Shown here piece after piece: positions 8,717-17,210 of a stretch of 64,000 nucleotides of DNA (its first letter is position 1; every line of letters begins with the position of its first letter). This stretch comes from Helcobacillus massiliensis. Lineage in GTDB: Bacteria > Actinomycetota > Actinomycetes > Actinomycetales > Dermabacteraceae. The notes beneath the pieces were generated by a model. The model was given only the letters and a program-made list of their open reading frames with translations. It was not told the origin of the DNA and made no database searches. The stretch covers positions 223,687 to 287,686 of the forward strand of contig NZ_JACHWP010000002.1 in the NCBI RefSeq assembly GCF_014191425.1. The letters are read 5' to 3'. The position numbers were made by a program, and so were the translations under genes.

Positions 8717-9160
8717 ATGCGCGCAGTTCTGCAGCGAGTGAGCTCCGCGTCCGTCGCCGTGCTCGACGACGACACCGGAGAGCGCCGCGACCACTCCCGG
8801 ATCGACTCCGAAGGCCTGCTGGTCCTGCTCGGCGTCACCCATGACGACGGCGAGGAGCAGGTGCAGACCATTGCCCGGAAGATCGCGGAGCTGCGGATCC
8901 TCTCCGGTGAGAAGTCCGCGACCGATCTGGACGCCCCGATCCTGGTGGTCTCACAGTTCACCCTGTACGCGGACGTCCGCAAGGGCCGCCGGCCGTCGTG
9001 GAACCAGGCGGCGCCCGGCCCGGTCGCCGAGCCGCTGGTGGCGCGGGTGGTCGAGGAGCTTCGCTCCCGGGGCCTCACCGTGGCGGAGGGCGAGTTCGGG
9101 GCACATATGCAGGTGTCCCTGGTGAACGACGGACCGGTGACGATCCTCGTGGAGGCTTGA
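8717..9160 (+). CDS. dtd: D-aminoacyl-tRNA deacylase (Dtd)
   Basis: Hydrolyses D-aminoacyl-tRNA and mischarged glycyl-tRNA, keeping D-amino acids out of protein synthesis; cytosolic homodimer. The 147 residues carry the family landmarks: opening MRAVLQRVSSASV, the SQFTLYADVRKGRRPS active-site strand, and NDGPVTILVE with the Gly-Pro dipeptide that enforces chirality. Length is standard. A GAGGAAGGA ribosome binding site starts 15 bases before the ATG. The upstream kinase gene ends 13 bases earlier, so the two are likely co-transcribed; gpmA follows but has its own -10 hexamer. Confidence 0.95.
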   Translation: MRAVLQRVSSASVAVLDDDTGERRDHSRIDSEGLLVLLGVTHDDGEEQVQTIARKIAELRILSGEKSATDLDAPILVVSQFTLYADVRKGRRPSWNQAAPGPVAEPLVARVVEELRSRGLTVAEGEFGAHMQVSLVNDGPVTILVEA

Positions 9161-9184
9161 GGGTGCGCCGGTAGACTGCGGGGC

Positions 9185-9931
9185 ATGACCCACACATTGA
9201 TTCTGCTCCGCCACGGCCAGAGCGACTGGAACGAGAAGAACCTGTTCACCGGTTGGGTGGACGTCCCCCTCACCGCCCAGGGTGAGAAGGAGGCCGTCAA
9301 CGGCGGCCGCCTCATCAAGGAGGCCGGCCTGCTCCCGGACGTTGTGCACACCTCCCTGCTGCGCCGCGCCATCTCCACCGCGAACCTGGCGCTCAATGAG
9401 GCCGACCGCCACTGGATCCCCGTGAAGCGCGACTGGCGCCTCAACGAGCGCCACTACGGCGCCCTGCAGGGCCTGGACAAGGCGGAGACGCTGGAGAAGT
9501 ACGGCGAGGAGCAGTTCATGGCATGGCGCCGCTCCTTCGACACTCCCCCGCCGAACATCGAAGCGGACAGCGAGTTCGCGCAGGACAACGACCCCCGCTA
9601 CCAGGGCCTCGGTGACGAGATGCCTCACGCGGAGGCGCTCAAGCAGGTCATCGACCGCTTCCTGCCGTATTGGGAGTCCAGCATCAAGCCGGACCTCGCC
9701 GACGGGAAGACCGTGCTGGTCGCCGCGCACGGCAACTCCCTGCGCGCCCTCGTGAAGTACCTGGACGACATCTCCGATGAGGACATCGCCGGCCTCAACA
9801 TCCCCACCGGCCAGCCGCTGGTGTACACGCTGGATGAGGACTTCCGGCCGACGGTCCGCGGCGGCGAGTACCTCGACGCCGAAGCCGCCCGCAAGGCCGC
9901 CGAAGCGGTGGCGAACCAGGGGCGCAAGTGA
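9185..9931 (+). CDS. gpmA: 2,3-bisphosphoglycerate-dependent phosphoglycerate mutase
   Basis: Interconverts 3- and 2-phosphoglycerate in glycolysis through a phosphohistidine. [18 protein letters not shown] at residues 6-23 carries the phosphorylated His in the RHG motif. [21 protein letters not shown] holds the second signature, and [17 protein letters not shown] the catalytic His of the C-terminal half. The 248 residues match the usual 247-250. TAGACT ends 7 bases before the ATG with no Shine-Dalgarno sequence, so the mRNA is probably leaderless. Two hairpins follow the stop codon and end the unit. Confidence 0.97.
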   Translation: MTHTLILLRHGQSDWNEKNLFTGWVDVPLTAQGEKEAVNGGRLIKEAGLLPDVVHTSLLRRAISTANLALNEADRHWIPVKRDWRLNERHYGALQGLDKAETLEKYGEEQFMAWRRSFDTPPPNIEADSEFAQDNDPRYQGLGDEMPHAEALKQVIDRFLPYWESSIKPDLADGKTVLVAAHGNSLRALVKYLDDISDEDIAGLNIPTGQPLVYTLDEDFRPTVRGGEYLDAEAARKAAEAVANQGRK

Positions 9932-9963
9932 TCGTGTGACCGTCCCGCCGGCTGCGGTGGGGC

Positions 9964-10020
9964 GAGTCCGACGGACTCCCCGCAACAGAGGGCCCGTGCT
10001 GCTGAGGCAGTGCGGGCCCT
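9964..10020 (+). terminator. Tandem hairpins downstream of gpmA
   Basis: Two stem-loops follow gpmA. The first, GAGTCCG-A-CGGACTC (9964-9978), is followed by AGGGCCCG (9989-9996) pairing with CGGGCCCT (10013-10020) across a 16-base loop. There is no long T tract, but the second stem is GC-rich and followed by a C/T-rich stretch. Probable transcription end. Confidence 0.65.
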
Positions 10021-10218
10021 CCTCGCGCCTGGAGCCCACGGGAGTCTCCTTCGACCGAACTCAAAACCTTCATGCGATCGTCCTACCCCTCTGACCTGGG
10101 GTTCCGCTCTGCTGACCACCGAGCGCCCGACCACCAAGGCGGGTAACCTTCTTTTCCGGTCGGTCGGTGAATATGGTGAGGGCGTTGCACCGCACCACCA
10201 TTCCCGCCAGGAGGCACC

Positions 10219-10947
10219 ATGTCCACACCCCCGACCACTGAGCCACGAATCCGCCGCCGGGCACTCATGCGAGGTGCGGCGTGGGCCAGCCCCGTCGTCG
10301 CCGTCGCGACTGCCGCGCCGGCATATGCCAAAAGCGGCGCCCAGCCCAGGTACGACCTGTCCACCTCCTGGTCGAGCATGTACAGCTACACCTGGGACAA
10401 CTACGGCAATTGCTGTGCCACCCAGCTGCGATACTCCAACATGGTCAACAACGAGAACACGGCCGCGTACGGCTTCTCCGTATTCAACCGGAGAATGGTC
10501 ATCGACGGCACGGAGACCACCGACCTCTCCCCCACCGTGGACGCCACCGCAACGAACGTGACCACTATCCTGTACTACCCGCTCGGCATGGTGAACACCT
10601 CCGCCCGGAACTACGGGGTGACCATCGATTCCCGGGACGCCCCCTACTGGCGACTCACCGACCTGAGGACCGTGACCCTGTCAGACGGGCGCCGCTACAG
10701 CGCCTTCACCTTCTCCTGGCGCGGCACCGCCACGCAGAAGACGGTGACCGCAACCAGGGGCCAGCGGGTTCCCAGTTGGGCGACCACCAGTCTGCGCGTG
10801 CACTTCAGCCCCAGCAACCGCTACTGCCCCGGAAACTCGGTCACCTGGTGGGTCGCACACACCGGCACGTTCACAACGACCAACGGCTGGTCCGCCACTG
10901 TCACCGCCAATCCGCAGAGACAGGTCATGACGCCCGGCAACTGGTGA
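10219..10947 (+). CDS. Tat-exported protein of unknown function
   Basis: A 242-residue secreted protein. The N-terminus has a twin-arginine signal: IRRRALMRGAAWASPVVAVA followed by TAAPAYA, with likely cleavage after AYA at residue 37. The mature part is about 205 residues, rich in Thr, Ser, Tyr and Trp, poor in charge, and predicted mostly beta. It has no LPxTG or membrane anchor, so it should be released. Three cysteines in the mature part (a CC pair near residue 64 and one near 203) could form a disulfide. The AGGAGG site 6 bases before the ATG is strong, and TATGGT at 10172-10177 is a possible -10 box. No family recognised. It stands alone and is closed by a strong terminator. Confidence 0.7.
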   Translation: MSTPPTTEPRIRRRALMRGAAWASPVVAVATAAPAYAKSGAQPRYDLSTSWSSMYSYTWDNYGNCCATQLRYSNMVNNENTAAYGFSVFNRRMVIDGTETTDLSPTVDATATNVTTILYYPLGMVNTSARNYGVTIDSRDAPYWRLTDLRTVTLSDGRRYSAFTFSWRGTATQKTVTATRGQRVPSWATTSLRVHFSPSNRYCPGNSVTWWVAHTGTFTTTNGWSATVTANPQRQVMTPGNW

Positions 10948-10961
10948 TTCCCCGACCACAC

Positions 10962-11000
10962 GAAGCGCCCCACCGGACTTCCCGTCCGGTGGGGCGCTTC
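10962..11000. terminator. Bidirectional terminator, 17-bp perfect stem
   Basis: GAAGCGCCCCACCGGAC (10962-10978) pairs perfectly with its reverse complement at 10984-11000 across a 5-base loop. It lies between two convergent genes (the Tat-secreted protein and the PRC-barrel protein). The flanking bases are A-rich on one side and TTC on the other, so it can serve both strands. Confidence 0.85.
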
Positions 11001-11031
11001 TTCATGTGCGCTCAGGGGCGCGTCAGTGCCA

Positions 11032-11937
11032 TCAGATGTCGCGCTTGTCGCCCGTGACGTCGCCGCGCTGCTCGCCGGTCTCGAGGTCGACCTCTTCGTG
11101 AGCAACGGTGGTGCTGACGGTCTCGGTGTCCTCAACGGTCTTGGTGCCGAGGCGGACCTTTTCGGTCTCCACGGTCTCCTTGGAGACGACCGGGCGCTCC
11201 TCGTGGAGGGTCACGGTGATATCCTCGTCGGTGCCGCCGCCGATGGTGCCGCCGGTCTTGCCGCTGCCGGGCTCGCGCTCGAGGACGACCTCTTCGCGAC
11301 GAACCGGGACTTCGACCTGCTCGGTCTCCTCGACCACGTACTTGCGCAGGCGTGCCTGGCCGGTCTCCTTGCGCTCGGTGCCGACCTCAGCGCGCTCGGC
11401 GTGCAGGGTGACACCGTCGGCGTCGTCGACGTCGGTGCGGTCGCGGTCAGCGACATCGCGACGGTCCTGGTCAGCAGCATCGCGGCGGTCGTGGCCGACG
11501 CCGCCGTCGACACCGGCTTCGCGGTCGAGGTCGTTGTCGCGGCGATCATGGCCGGCGCCGCCGGCGACACCGGCTTCGCGATCGAGGTCGTTGTCGCGGC
11601 GACCGCCCTGGCCGGCAGCGCCGTGACCGGCGACGCCGTAGTAGCGGTAGAGCTCTTCCTCTTCCTTGTGGTCGATCTTGCCGTCGTCCTCCACGTTCGG
11701 AGCATCCTTGATGAAGGACTTCTCGTAGGGAACGGTGATGACGCCGTTGTCGAACTTGGCGTCAGCCAGCGGAATGAAGGTCTCCTTGCTGCCGAAGAGA
11801 CCCAGGTTCACGGTCACCCACGACGGCTCCTGTGAACCATCGGTGAGGTACAGCTGGCCGACCTTGCCCAGCTTGTCGCCGGTGGAGTCGACGACCTCGG
11901 CGCTCTGCAGTTCGTTGATGTTGCCCTTGAAAGTCAT
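11032..11937 (-). CDS. PRC-barrel and DUF2382 (YsnF/AvaK) domain protein
   Basis: A 301-residue soluble protein. Residues 1-90 are a PRC-barrel domain (MTFKGNINELQSAEVVD, KLGKVGQLYLTDGSQEPSWVTV). Residues 115-185 form a charged, repetitive linker with two 19-residue repeats (RRDNDLDREAGV). Residues 190-300 are the DUF2382 domain: VTLHAERAEVGTER, GQARLRKYVVEETEQVEVPVRREEV, then a second half with VTLHEERPVVSKETVETEKVRLG. This pairing is common in actinobacteria and is usually linked to general stress responses; the exact role is not known. The start at 11937 has GGAAGGA upstream. It faces the Tat-secreted gene across a strong terminator. Confidence 0.85.
   Translation of the reverse strand: MTFKGNINELQSAEVVDSTGDKLGKVGQLYLTDGSQEPSWVTVNLGLFGSKETFIPLADAKFDNGVITVPYEKSFIKDAPNVEDDGKIDHKEEEELYRYYGVAGHGAAGQGGRRDNDLDREAGVAGGAGHDRRDNDLDREAGVDGGVGHDRRDAADQDRRDVADRDRTDVDDADGVTLHAERAEVGTERKETGQARLRKYVVEETEQVEVPVRREEVVLEREPGSGKTGGTIGGGTDEDITVTLHEERPVVSKETVETEKVRLGTKTVEDTETVSTTVAHEEVDLETGEQRGDVTGDKRDI
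11482..11595. repeat. Two tandem 57-bp repeats inside the PRC-barrel gene
   Basis: Two adjacent 57-base units (11482-11538 and 11539-11595) differ at only a few positions and encode two copies of a 19-residue unit beginning RRDNDLDREAGV. A third, diverged copy starts at 11596. Such in-frame repeats in a charged linker can change number by slippage. Confidence 0.8.
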
Positions 11938-12369
11938 GAGGATTCCTTCCCTCGGTAATCGTGGCGGCCCGGCGCCGATCGGTGCGACACCGCGGCCCAG
12001 CACCAACCGGCGCTTCCGAAAAAGAATGTACACACCGCTTCCTGATCACGACCTGGAATCATTCAGGATGCGAGAACACTTTCTCGGTTCATTGTTATCC
12101 GAACATGAAGCGGGCGAGATGGTCGCACGCAGTCAATCAGACCGCTCTCAGGACGGACATAACGGCATATAGCGGGCACCCGCTCGAGGCATCGCCGGAC
12201 ACTATGGCCGCTCACACATTGTCACGCTTCTGCAACAAATGGGCCTCACTCGGATGAACATCAGATCACGGGAGTATCACGGCGTCGAGGCCAGACAATT
12301 GTTGCGCACCACTGGGTGCGGCGCTGCCGCAGCGCGGCACCGGTGCAGGACGAAGACCCGTCGGCCCCC
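11938..12369. other. Intergenic region of lower GC between the PRC-barrel and TetR genes
   Basis: About 430 bases without a convincing gene; the open frames here lack ribosome binding sites and protein-like composition. The segment 12010-12310 is clearly poorer in G+C than its surroundings. It holds an inverted repeat CGAGAA-CACT-TTCTCG (12071-12086), and on the minus strand a TACATT -10-like hexamer around 12027 that could drive the PRC-barrel gene. Confidence 0.5.
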
Positions 12370-13023
12370 TCAGGCGCGCGCGCCGCGCTCCTGAATGATG
12401 GCCGCGCGCACCGCCTCGATCGACTCCAGCGCCTCAGCGACCGACACGTTCTGCCGCATCGCGGTCACGAACGCCGCCCGGATAGAAGCGAACGCATGCA
12501 GCACCACCAGAGCCGAGCGCTGCCACGCTTCGTCATCACCCAGGTCAGGCGACTGCTCCAGCAGTCGCTCATGCATGATCTGGATCAGCTCCCACTGGAC
12601 CTCATTGGCGGCATCCATGGAGAGATGACCGAGCGCGGGCTCGCGCTTGAGCACCGCGCGGCGCATCTCCTGCAGCTCCGGATCGTTCGGTGCCGTGTCG
12701 ATATACGCACGGCTGAGCACGATCATGGAGTCCTCGGGAGCCTCGTCGCCCGGGCGCTCCCGCAGCAGCGTGCCGAGGTGGGCGATGCGGTGCGGGTCGT
12801 GCCCGAGGATCGCCTGTTCCTTCGTGTGCCAGTAGTTGAAGAAGGTGCGCGGGGACACCCCTGCCCGGTCGGCGATCTGCTCCACGGTGATGCAGGTGCT
12901 GCCGTGCTCACAGGTGAGCTCAAGGGCGGCGCGGTGCATCGCTGCGCGCGCCTGCTCCTTCTTCCGCTCCCGCAGGCTCGGGGTGGGGCGGCATCCGTCG
13001 GCCGACGGGTTCTGGGCGTCCAT
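12370..13023 (-). CDS. TetR-family transcriptional repressor
   Basis: A 217-residue regulator. The helix-turn-helix lies at about residues 20-66: KKEQARAAMHRAALELTCEHG, then VEQIADRAGVSPRTFFNYWHTKEQAILG, a textbook TetR DNA-binding domain. The C-terminal ligand-binding half has no recognisable ligand signature. It is divergent from an MFS exporter gene with 132 bases between, and a 23-bp inverted repeat there is the likely operator for both. ATG at 13023 lies 6 bases after GACACT. By position it represses the exporter and itself until a toxic substrate binds; this is inferred from the arrangement. Confidence 0.88.
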   Translation of the reverse strand: MDAQNPSADGCRPTPSLRERKKEQARAAMHRAALELTCEHGSTCITVEQIADRAGVSPRTFFNYWHTKEQAILGHDPHRIAHLGTLLRERPGDEAPEDSMIVLSRAYIDTAPNDPELQEMRRAVLKREPALGHLSMDAANEVQWELIQIMHERLLEQSPDLGDDEAWQRSALVVLHAFASIRAAFVTAMRQNVSVAEALESIEAVRAAIIQERGARA

Positions 13024-13044
13024 TTGGTCAGTGTCACACAAGGC

Positions 13045-13088
13045 CTGCACACAGTGCAATTGTGCAGTGACTGCAATAACCGTAGGGT
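13045..13088 (+). promoter_or_regulatory. TetR operator overlapping the MFS promoter
   Basis: CTGCACA (13045-13051) and TGTGCAG (13061-13067) form a 7-bp inverted repeat around a 9-base spacer. A promoter reading toward the MFS gene consists of TTGTGC (13060-13065), a 17-base spacer and TAGGGT (13083-13088). The operator therefore covers the -35 box, so a bound TetR dimer would block the exporter. Confidence 0.6.
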
Positions 13089-13155
13089 TGGAGGCGTTCG
13101 GATCGCACGTTCACTCAGACCCTCCGCCGATCCCCCCCCTAACAGAAGGACTTCG

Positions 13156-14817
13156 ATGAACGCACCTATGGACAGGGGCGCCGTCACCGGCAGCGCCGTC
13201 CGCGCGAGCGGCACCATCAGCGGCACCACCACCTCGGACATGCCGGCGCTGACCCCCGAACAGATCGAACACGCCCCGGCGCCCGTGGAGTTCACCGGCC
13301 TGGACCGCAGCGGCAAGCTCATCTTCGCCGGCCTCATGCTCGGCATGTTCGTGGCGTCGATCTCCCAGACCATCGTGGGCCCCGCCCTCCCCCGGATCGT
13401 CGCTGAGCTGCACGGCATGGAGCACTACTCGTGGATCGCGACCTCCGCCATGCTGGCGAGCGCGGTCGCGGTGCCGATCGTCGGCAAGTTCTCCGACATC
13501 TTCGGCCGCCGCGCCTTCTACATCGGCGGGCTCGTAGTGTTCCTGCTGGGCTCGATCCTCGCCGGCGCATCCCAGAACTTCTGGTTCCTCGTCTTCGCGC
13601 GCGCCGTACAGGGCATCGGCATGGGCACCCTCATGCCGCTGTCGCAGACGATCATCGGCGACATCATCCCGCCGCGCCAGCGCGGCAAGTACCAGGGCCT
13701 GATGGGCGCCACCTTCGGCATCTCCTCCATCGCCGGCCCACTGCTCGGCGGCGTCATCACCGACGCCCTCGGCTGGCGCTGGCTGTTCTACATGACGCTG
13801 CCACTCGGCGCTCTCGCCCTCTGGTTCATCATCCGCTACATGCACCTCGACCACCGCGGTGACCGCTCCCCCATCGACTACTGGGGCATGGCGACCCTGA
13901 TTCCAGGCCTCGTACTCGCCCTGCTCGCCACCTCCTGGGGCGGCTCGCAGCATCCGTGGACCAGCCCCGTCATCCTCGGCATGTACGCCGCGGCTGCGGC
14001 CCTGCTGATCGTGTTCGTCCTCATCGAGCTGCGCGTGCCCTCCCCGCTGATCCCGCTGAGGATCCTCGCGAACCGGGTGGTGGCGGTGTCGATCCTGGCG
14101 AGCTTCGCGATCGCTGTCGCCATGTTCGGCGCCATCATCTACATCCCCGTGTTCGCGCAGGCATCCCTCGGGGTGTCCGCGACCGAGTCCGGCGCGATCC
14201 TGATCCCGCTGAACATCGCCCTCGTGCTGTCCTCCATCGTGATGGGCCTCGTGATCACGAAGATCGGCCGCTACAAGATGATCCTCATCGGCGGCGCGGC
14301 AACCATGCTCGTCGGCTACATCCTGCTGACCCTGCTGGACCACCAGTCGTCCTCGTGGGCCCTGACCGGCGCGATGAGCGTGATCGGCATCGGACTGGGC
14401 ATGTCGATGCAGACCTACATGCTGGTGGTGCAGAACGCGGTCGCGCAGACGGACCTCGGCGTGGCGACCTCGTCGGTGCAGTTCTTCCGCAATGTCGGAT
14501 CCACGGTCGGCATCGCCGTGCTCGGCTCCGTCCTCGCCGCGAACACCGAACCGTCGATTCAGAAGCGGATCGCGGAGCTGCCCGCACCGCTGAAGGAGAA
14601 GCTCGCCGCATCCGGTGGTGTGCCCGCCGGCGGCGAATCCAACGCCGTGCTGGACCCGGGGGCGCTGTCCCACATGCCGGCGCCGCTGGTGGAGGCCATC
14701 CAGGCCGGCATGGGCGATGCAATGCACTCCGTGTTCATGGCTGCCGTCCCGTTCGCGGTGCTGGCACTGATCCTGTCGCTGTTCGTCAAGCAGCTGCCGC
14801 TGCGCACCCACAACTGA
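13156..14817 (+). CDS. MFS drug exporter, DHA2 (14-helix) family
   Basis: A 553-residue proton-driven exporter. A 60-residue polar N-terminus precedes the first helix. Motif A appears as GKFSDIFGRRAFYIGG, motif C-like glycines occur in FGISSIAGPLLGGVITDALGWRWLFYM, and motif B-like RAVQGIGMG is present, all DHA2/EmrB-type marks. About 14 hydrophobic segments are visible. The last hydrophobic segment ends about six residues before the C-terminus. Substrate cannot be told from the sequence; multidrug efflux is typical. AGAAGGA precedes the ATG. Divergent from its probable TetR regulator. Confidence 0.9.
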   Translation: MNAPMDRGAVTGSAVRASGTISGTTTSDMPALTPEQIEHAPAPVEFTGLDRSGKLIFAGLMLGMFVASISQTIVGPALPRIVAELHGMEHYSWIATSAMLASAVAVPIVGKFSDIFGRRAFYIGGLVVFLLGSILAGASQNFWFLVFARAVQGIGMGTLMPLSQTIIGDIIPPRQRGKYQGLMGATFGISSIAGPLLGGVITDALGWRWLFYMTLPLGALALWFIIRYMHLDHRGDRSPIDYWGMATLIPGLVLALLATSWGGSQHPWTSPVILGMYAAAAALLIVFVLIELRVPSPLIPLRILANRVVAVSILASFAIAVAMFGAIIYIPVFAQASLGVSATESGAILIPLNIALVLSSIVMGLVITKIGRYKMILIGGAATMLVGYILLTLLDHQSSSWALTGAMSVIGIGLGMSMQTYMLVVQNAVAQTDLGVATSSVQFFRNVGSTVGIAVLGSVLAANTEPSIQKRIAELPAPLKEKLAASGGVPAGGESNAVLDPGALSHMPAPLVEAIQAGMGDAMHSVFMAAVPFAVLALILSLFVKQLPLRTHN

Positions 14818-14978
14818 CGCCAGCTCAGCGGCGCCGGAACGGGGCCGACGGGGTCCGTGGTGGCAGCGGGCTGAGCCGCGGGGGACCGACCGGGTCGTCG
14901 GACACCGCTGCCCGAATTCGGTCCCGGCCGACCGCCCTCCCGGACTGCCCGGGCACCCTTCTCGGTACCCTGGAGACC

Positions 14979-16013
14979 ATGACCAACGCTGCACCGGCCA
15001 TCACTGTCCGACCGATCGATCCTGACACCGCCGGCACTGACGCCGCCCGCGAGGCCTGCGCCCGCGTCGCACGACTGAGCGCCGGCTCGCACACCATCGA
15101 CGTCACCGAGAGCCTCAACAAGTTCGAATCCCGCCACCACACGATGTTCGTGTACGCCGGCGATGCCCCGGAGGTCGCGGACGAAGCGTCGATCCAGGCG
15201 GGACCGGACCCCGTCGGCTGGGCGATCGCGCAGGACCGCGCGGCCGGTCGCATCAACGCGGTGTGGGCCATCGATCCGACGCACCCGTCGGCCGACGCGG
15301 TCGCCGACGTCATGGTGCAGTGGCTGATGCAGACCGCCGGGGAGATCTCCGCGGAGCGCGGCCTCGCCGAGTCGATGCTGGTGGCGGAGGTCGAGGCTGA
15401 GCACGCGGTGCGCATGGCAGCACTGGAGCGCGCGGGGTTCGAGAAGGTCCGCACCTGGCTGACCATGCAGATCCCGCTGAGCCCCGCTGCGACCACCGAG
15501 TCCGAGCGGGACGACCCGCGCTACGCCGCCACGAACACCGCCGATTCGGGCGACCTCGTGATCCGCACGGTCGAGTCGCAGGAGGACAAGGAGGAGCTGC
15601 ACCGGGTCCTCGAGCTCGCGTTCCGCGATCACTTCAACTACTACCGGGAGACGTTCGAGGAGTTCGAGGAGCGGGTCGAGATGCTCGCCGGCCACGCATG
15701 GGACCTCGATTTCGTTGCGGAGCACCCGGAGCGCGGCATCGTCGGCGCCCTCATCACGGGGTCCTCGGCCGACGGGACCACGGCGCACGCCGAATACCTC
15801 GGGGTCAGCGGGGACGCGCGCGGCCTCGGCGCCGCTTCCAGCCTGCTGACCGTGTTCCAGGAGACGTACCGCGCCGCCGGGTTCACCACCGCAGAGCTGC
15901 AGGTCGATGCCGACTCCCCCACCGGCGCCGACAAGCTGTACCGCAAGCTCGGCTACACCCCGACCGCGCAGCAGTTCACCTACCACCATCCCGTGTCAGC
16001 GCCGCAGGGCTGA
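14979..16013 (+). CDS. Tandem GNAT-family acetyltransferase
   Basis: A 344-residue protein with two GNAT-like halves. The N-terminal half (about 1-170) is degenerate: it has RAAGRINAVWAIDPTHPSADAVADVMV and MAALERAGFEKVRTWLTM. The C-terminal half (about 185-340) keeps an acetyl-CoA motif A, YLGVSGDARGLGAASSLL, and the closing ADKLYRKLGYTPTAQQFTYH. The two-domain form resembles mycothiol synthase, but I do not see enough to call it MshD; the acceptor is unknown. ATG at 14979 lies 7 bases after TACCCT, suggesting a leaderless mRNA. A hairpin repeat follows the stop. Confidence 0.8.
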   Translation: MTNAAPAITVRPIDPDTAGTDAAREACARVARLSAGSHTIDVTESLNKFESRHHTMFVYAGDAPEVADEASIQAGPDPVGWAIAQDRAAGRINAVWAIDPTHPSADAVADVMVQWLMQTAGEISAERGLAESMLVAEVEAEHAVRMAALERAGFEKVRTWLTMQIPLSPAATTESERDDPRYAATNTADSGDLVIRTVESQEDKEELHRVLELAFRDHFNYYRETFEEFEERVEMLAGHAWDLDFVAEHPERGIVGALITGSSADGTTAHAEYLGVSGDARGLGAASSLLTVFQETYRAAGFTTAELQVDADSPTGADKLYRKLGYTPTAQQFTYHHPVSAPQG

Positions 16014-16038
16014 GGGCGGCGGCCCCCTTTCCGCGTTG

Positions 16039-16086
16039 CATGCGTTTCAGCGCGCTCGATCGTGAACGAGTGCGCTGAAACGCATG
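16039..16086. repeat. Hairpin repeat, copy 1
   Basis: CATGCGTTTCAGCGC (16039-16053) pairs perfectly with its complement at 16072-16086; the 18-base loop contains CTCGATCG. It is followed by GAACCGGGG. A near-identical hairpin with the same tail lies at 17211-17256, and the two enclose one nuclease-like gene. It may be a terminator, a REP-like element or a target-site remnant. Confidence 0.85.
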
Positions 16087-16125
16087 GAACCGGGGTCGCC
16101 CGGCGCCGGGCCCCTGACGGGCCGG

Positions 16126-17055
16126 TCACGCCGCTTCGAGCGCGCGTCGCACCAGCGCCACCGCCGGGCTGTTCGCGAGTGCCGCTCGGACCTGGTCGTC
16201 GGACGCATGCAACCGCGGCGCAGGCAGGTGATCTCGGAACAGACGCAGCACCGTGAAACCGAGCGCCTGCAGGTCCAGCGCCCGATCCTGATCATGGACT
16301 GCACGGTCGCTGGTGAAGTGCGGCTGCCCGTCGTACGCCACGAGCAGCCGAGCGTGTCGCCACAGAAAATCCGGTTGGAACAGCCACCGGCCGCCTGCCC
16401 CTCTCAGGACCGGGTTCAGCTCCGGCTCATCCAGCCTGCCGAAGTGGCAACCGAGCCGGCACCGCGTCTCCTGGGGCGAGTCCGACCCGACCCGCGTCAA
16501 CGCCAGCGCCGACCGCGCAGCGGCGATCCCATGCTGGCGTACTCGGGACTCCACTGCGGCACGCAGATCCTCCACGGACGCATACGGCAGCGCCCGACGC
16601 TCCAGTCCCCGCCGCGGATGCCGAACCAGATGATCCGCAATGACGACCCGCGCATCCAGCGGAAGCATGGGACAGGGATCCAGCCACGTGTCCACCCGGG
16701 ACGCCAGCACCACCCGGCCCGACACGAACGCGGTCCCGATGTCCACACGGCGATGGCTCCATGACACGAGACCGCTGTCCCGCCGGCGCGTGCCCGCCGG
16801 CGCGTTCAGGTGGATCGGCTGGCCGACCTGCCAGGTCTGCAGCTCCCGCGGCAGCGGCAACCGGTGAATGCGCGCCGCCGTCGGTCCCGTGATCGCCGCT
16901 CCCGGGTAGTGCTCGACCACCGCACTCGCGAGCATCGATTCGGTGACCTCGATGTCGCGGTGCGCATAGAAGCCGCATCCGAGTGACCGCAGGTCCACGG
17001 CCTTCACCCGGTGGGGGCCGAGGCCGTGCGCCTCGGCATCGGACCGGTGGAACAC
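16126..17055 (-). CDS. AbiEi-like winged helix / DUF559 (Vsr-like nuclease) protein
   Basis: A protein of about 309 residues. The N-terminal part (VFHRSDAEAHGLGPHRV, then GCGFYAHRDIE and HYPGAAITGPTAARIHRLPLP) looks like the winged-helix domain of AbiEi-type antitoxin proteins. The C-terminus has a DUF559/Vsr-like nuclease fold: QPDFLWRHARLLVAYDGQPH, then HDQDRALDLQALGFTVLRL. Function is unknown; such proteins are common and often single in actinobacteria. The start is uncertain: GTG at 17055 fits the domain edge, but the frame is open to a GTG at 17205 with a Pro/Arg-rich, shadow-like stretch between. No toxin or antitoxin partner is adjacent. Both sides carry the same hairpin repeat. Confidence 0.65.
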   Translation of the reverse strand: MFHRSDAEAHGLGPHRVKAVDLRSLGCGFYAHRDIEVTESMLASAVVEHYPGAAITGPTAARIHRLPLPRELQTWQVGQPIHLNAPAGTRRRDSGLVSWSHRRVDIGTAFVSGRVVLASRVDTWLDPCPMLPLDARVVIADHLVRHPRRGLERRALPYASVEDLRAAVESRVRQHGIAAARSALALTRVGSDSPQETRCRLGCHFGRLDEPELNPVLRGAGGRWLFQPDFLWRHARLLVAYDGQPHFTSDRAVHDQDRALDLQALGFTVLRLFRDHLPAPRLHASDDQVRAALANSPAVALVRRALEAA

Positions 17056-17210
17056 GCGGTGGGCGAGGGTGGGCGGCAGCGGGGGCAGAGCGGATCGACA
17101 TGTCCACAGCCTCGCCGGTCCCCGGCGGCCGGCCGACGGGCTCCGCGGATGTGGGGACGGCTGGGGGTGTGGACAAACGGCGCCAGCACAATGGGCCGGC
17201 GGCACGGTTA

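Noticed and set aside
6472..9444. A 990-codon open frame on the minus strand
   Set aside because: Only its last 162 codons (DUF3151) are a real gene. The rest is the shadow of the kinase, dtd and gpmA genes on the plus strand.
11026..11835. Plus-strand frame opposite the PRC-barrel gene that looks hydrophobic
   Set aside because: The minus-strand frame has clear PRC-barrel and DUF2382 domains and a ribosome binding site; the other is its mirror.
12010..12310. Low-GC gap as a possible transferred island or small RNA
   Set aside because: No repeats, integrase, tRNA or terminator pair was seen. Lower GC is usual for promoter-rich gaps in such genomes.
16427..17191. A second frame (MSIRSAPAAAHPRPP...) as a frameshifted N-terminus of the DUF559 gene
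   Set aside because: The junction would need an indel at an arbitrary place, and the downstream frame already begins at the domain edge with a usable GTG.
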